From an uncultured Bacteroidota bacterium (GTDB lineage: Bacteria > Bacteroidota > Bacteroidia > Chitinophagales > Chitinophagaceae), in the NCBI GenBank assembly GCA_903924075.1, contig CAIYAG010000119.1:1-38617 (forward strand): a stretch of 38,617 bases of DNA, read 5' to 3'. Each line of letters opens with the position of its first letter. Position 1 is the stretch's first letter. Shown in pieces: positions 36,766-38,617 of this stretch. Under the pieces are notes generated by a model. That model was given only the letters and a program-made list of their open reading frames with translations. It was not told where the DNA came from and ran no database searches. A program made the translations under genes and the position numbers.

Positions 36766-38617
36766 TTATTTATTGTAGAGATTAGAGGTTGTTCTGTAGC
36801 CAGATTTATCGGTGTACCAGTCTGCATTTGTTGCGCCGCCACTGATTGCCCATGCTATGATATTGGTAAAGCATTTTGTGATATCGGTTTGTTCCAAAGG
36901 ATATGGAATACTATTTACCACATTTAAAGCCCATGGTAAGTTATTGGCTGTTTTAAAATAAACTGCTTTACCTGCATTACTATTATCATCTGCTGTTCCA
37001 AAATATTTGGTATTCATTTTTGAAGTAGGGATCTTATCTGCAAGGTGCACTTCGTGTCCACGATCATCCTGAGTAACAATTAGGTAAGGATTAAATACAT
37101 TGCTTCCTAAGCTGCTATAACTGATAGGGCCTGCGGCAGGTGCTTTACCATCTACCAAAAACTTTACAGAGATCAAGATTTCATCGGCAGTAAGTTTTGG
37201 TAAACTTGTTACTGTGTTTACCATATCATTACCTGATCTACCATTGAATAAAGTGAATAAATTATTCGTGATCATGATATTTGCAAAGCCTGATGCGTGG
37301 CCAGCTTCAGTGCCATTACTGTTAAGTGTGAACCCAGTTGCTTTTGAGCCTGTTACACTGCTGATATTATCAGCGCTGATGCCATCCAATTGAAAAGCAA
37401 AACCATTTTTATAAATACAACCTGCTGCTCTTGGTAAAAATGAATAGTTTATTTCTACCACATTATTAGCTGCATTTGTAACGGTGTTGAATTTATAGTC
37501 AACTACAAAATCATTGAAATCGTAATCGCCTTTTGATGGCCACATATCTTCGTACATCAATGTTGCATAACCAGACGCGGGAAAATAATTATTAAAAGCT
37601 TTGTTAGGATCGTTAGGGTAATTATCATAAATATCTGCAACGCCATCACCATCTGTATCGGCAAGTGTTGTAGTAGCGCTACTTAATGCAAGACTAGTTG
37701 CATAGGTAGTGGTAGCAACTGTTCCGTTGTATTCAATGACTGTAAAATAGTATTTGGTGTTGGGTGTTAAATTCGAAACTGTAACTGTATTTCCAGTACC
37801 ATTATATACTACGTATCCATTATCAATCGCATTGCCGTTGCCATATATAGTATTCGCTGTATAAGCTTTTGCATCAGATGGATTTGTTTTAAGAGGATCT
37901 GTTTTGCTGACAATGATGATTCTGTTTGCTCCATTACCTGCAGTAACTGTCAATTTCGCTGAATTGATCGTTACGTTACTAAATACAGCCGAAGTAGATC
38001 CAGTAGTTGGTTTAGCAATCACTGGTACAATGGTAGGAATGAAGTTTGCAAAATGAATTTCACCACCTGCTTGTTGCGTATAAGAGAGTCCAATTACTTG
38101 ACCTTCAATATTACTGTTATTATTCGCTTTGCTGATATCTGCGAAAGGCGCAAAAACAGTGCCTTCTACCGCATTTCCGCCATTGATATTTAAAGTAGTG
38201 GTGTTATAGAAATTATACAAGATATAAGCACAATTAGAAGTTCCGCCGAAAGAGCTAGTATTCCAAGGCGTCCAGTTAAAAGTTCCAGCAGCGTTTACGT
38301 TGATCACTAATACATGGCTTGCATCTGGTGAATTATTGAAACTAAATGTTTGTAAACTATTCAATTCGTCGCCAGTAACATTTAAAATATTATTACCTGA
38401 TTTAAGATTTATTTTAACCTGACCGTATGGCGCATTCGTTAAAATGGCTTTGATAGAAGTATTGTGATAATCTCCATTTGGATTAGTAAGGTCTGCATTT
38501 GCAACCGAACCAGACATGCTTGTGGAACTGGTTTGCATCGTTGTAAAAGCGGAAGCAAAATCAATTAAGTTGGCTTCAAATATTGGATTCTTAGTCGCAC
38601 TTACATTTCCCAGATCA
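36766..38617 (-). CDS. Large secreted LruC-domain / choice-of-anchor-A adhesin-like protein; N-terminus outside the window
   Basis: The frame remains open through 38617 (upstream residues DLGNVSATKNPIFEANLIDFASAFTTM); anchor-A domain; fibronectin-III-like segment; DTDGDGVADIYDNYPNDPNKAFNNYFPASGYATLMYEDMWPSKGDYDFNDFVVDYKF: Ca-binding plus LruC domain. The track start at 38538 is internal. Confidence 0.87.
   Translation of the reverse strand, partial: DLGNVSATKNPIFEANLIDFASAFTTMQTSSTSMSGSVANADLTNPNGDYHNTSIKAILTNAPYGQVKINLKSGNNILNVTGDELNSLQTFSFNNSPDASHVLVINVNAAGTFNWTPWNTSSFGGTSNCAYILYNFYNTTTLNINGGNAVEGTVFAPFADISKANNNSNIEGQVIGLSYTQQAGGEIHFANFIPTIVPVIAKPTTGSTSAVFSNVTINSAKLTVTAGNGANRIIIVSKTDPLKTNPSDAKAYTANTIYGNGNAIDNGYVVYNGTGNTVTVSNLTPNTKYYFTVIEYNGTVATTTYATSLALSSATTTLADTDGDGVADIYDNYPNDPNKAFNNYFPASGYATLMYEDMWPSKGDYDFNDFVVDYKFNTVTNAANNVVEINYSFLPRAAGCIYKNGFAFQLDGISADNISSVTGSKATGFTLNSNGTEAGHASGFANIMITNNLFTLFNGRSGNDMVNTVTSLPKLTADEILISVKFLVDGKAPAAGPISYSSLGSNVFNPYLIVTQDDRGHEVHLADKIPTSKMNTKYFGTADDNSNAGKAVYFKTANNLPWALNVVNSIPYPLEQTDITKCFTNIIAWAISGGATNADWYTDKSGYRTTSNLYNK

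Noticed and set aside
36516-36842. 108-aa minus-strand ORF with HFSLLTSHFSLLTPHFSL repeats
   Set aside because: This is the heptamer array translated (7-bp units cycle through frames); no start context or family. Reported as a repeat instead.
1-38617. Search for defence islands, retrons, CRISPR, toxin-antitoxin, prophage or biosynthetic clusters
   Set aside because: No reverse transcriptase, Cas, phage, recombinase, NRPS/PKS or TA pair was recognised; gene content is mainly core metabolism and envelope.

Overview
The window is a 38.6 kb stretch of a Bacteroidota chromosome. Protein content (gldC, IPExxxVDY, DUF6089/PorG-like, tandem Skp/OmpH, LruC domain) and TAnnTTTG promoters suggest Chitinophagaceae or a close relative; this is an inference from content. 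It is mostly housekeeping and envelope genes. The clearest block is alpha/beta hydrolase - CBS protein - Omp85-like - nadK - DUF6089 - uppS - bamA - skp - skp - murI - rpmH - rnpA - yidD. Other genes include half of carB, bcp, feoB, an M28 peptidase, selD, birA, rsfS, ftsH, a LUD protein, an LpxH-like phosphoesterase, a MscS channel, gldC, yqeY, cvpA, sod and tadA. Two partial genes run off the edges: a GH18 + NodB deacetylase + GT2 fusion on the left and a LruC/choice-of-anchor-A adhesin on the right. I found no CRISPR array, tRNA, rRNA, prophage, transposase or recognisable defence system. The observations most worth following up are: (1) carB ends cleanly after its N-terminal half, i.e. a split CarB; (2) a single in-frame TAA interrupts an otherwise intact CBS-domain gene; (3) a family of 7-bp purine repeats occurs once as a 34-bp perfect inverted repeat around two nested hairpins and once as a long tandem array abutting the tadA promoter; (4) several TAnnTTTG-type -7 boxes lie 4-6 nt before an ATG, implying leaderless or near-leaderless mRNAs; (5) the trifunctional polysaccharide enzyme.
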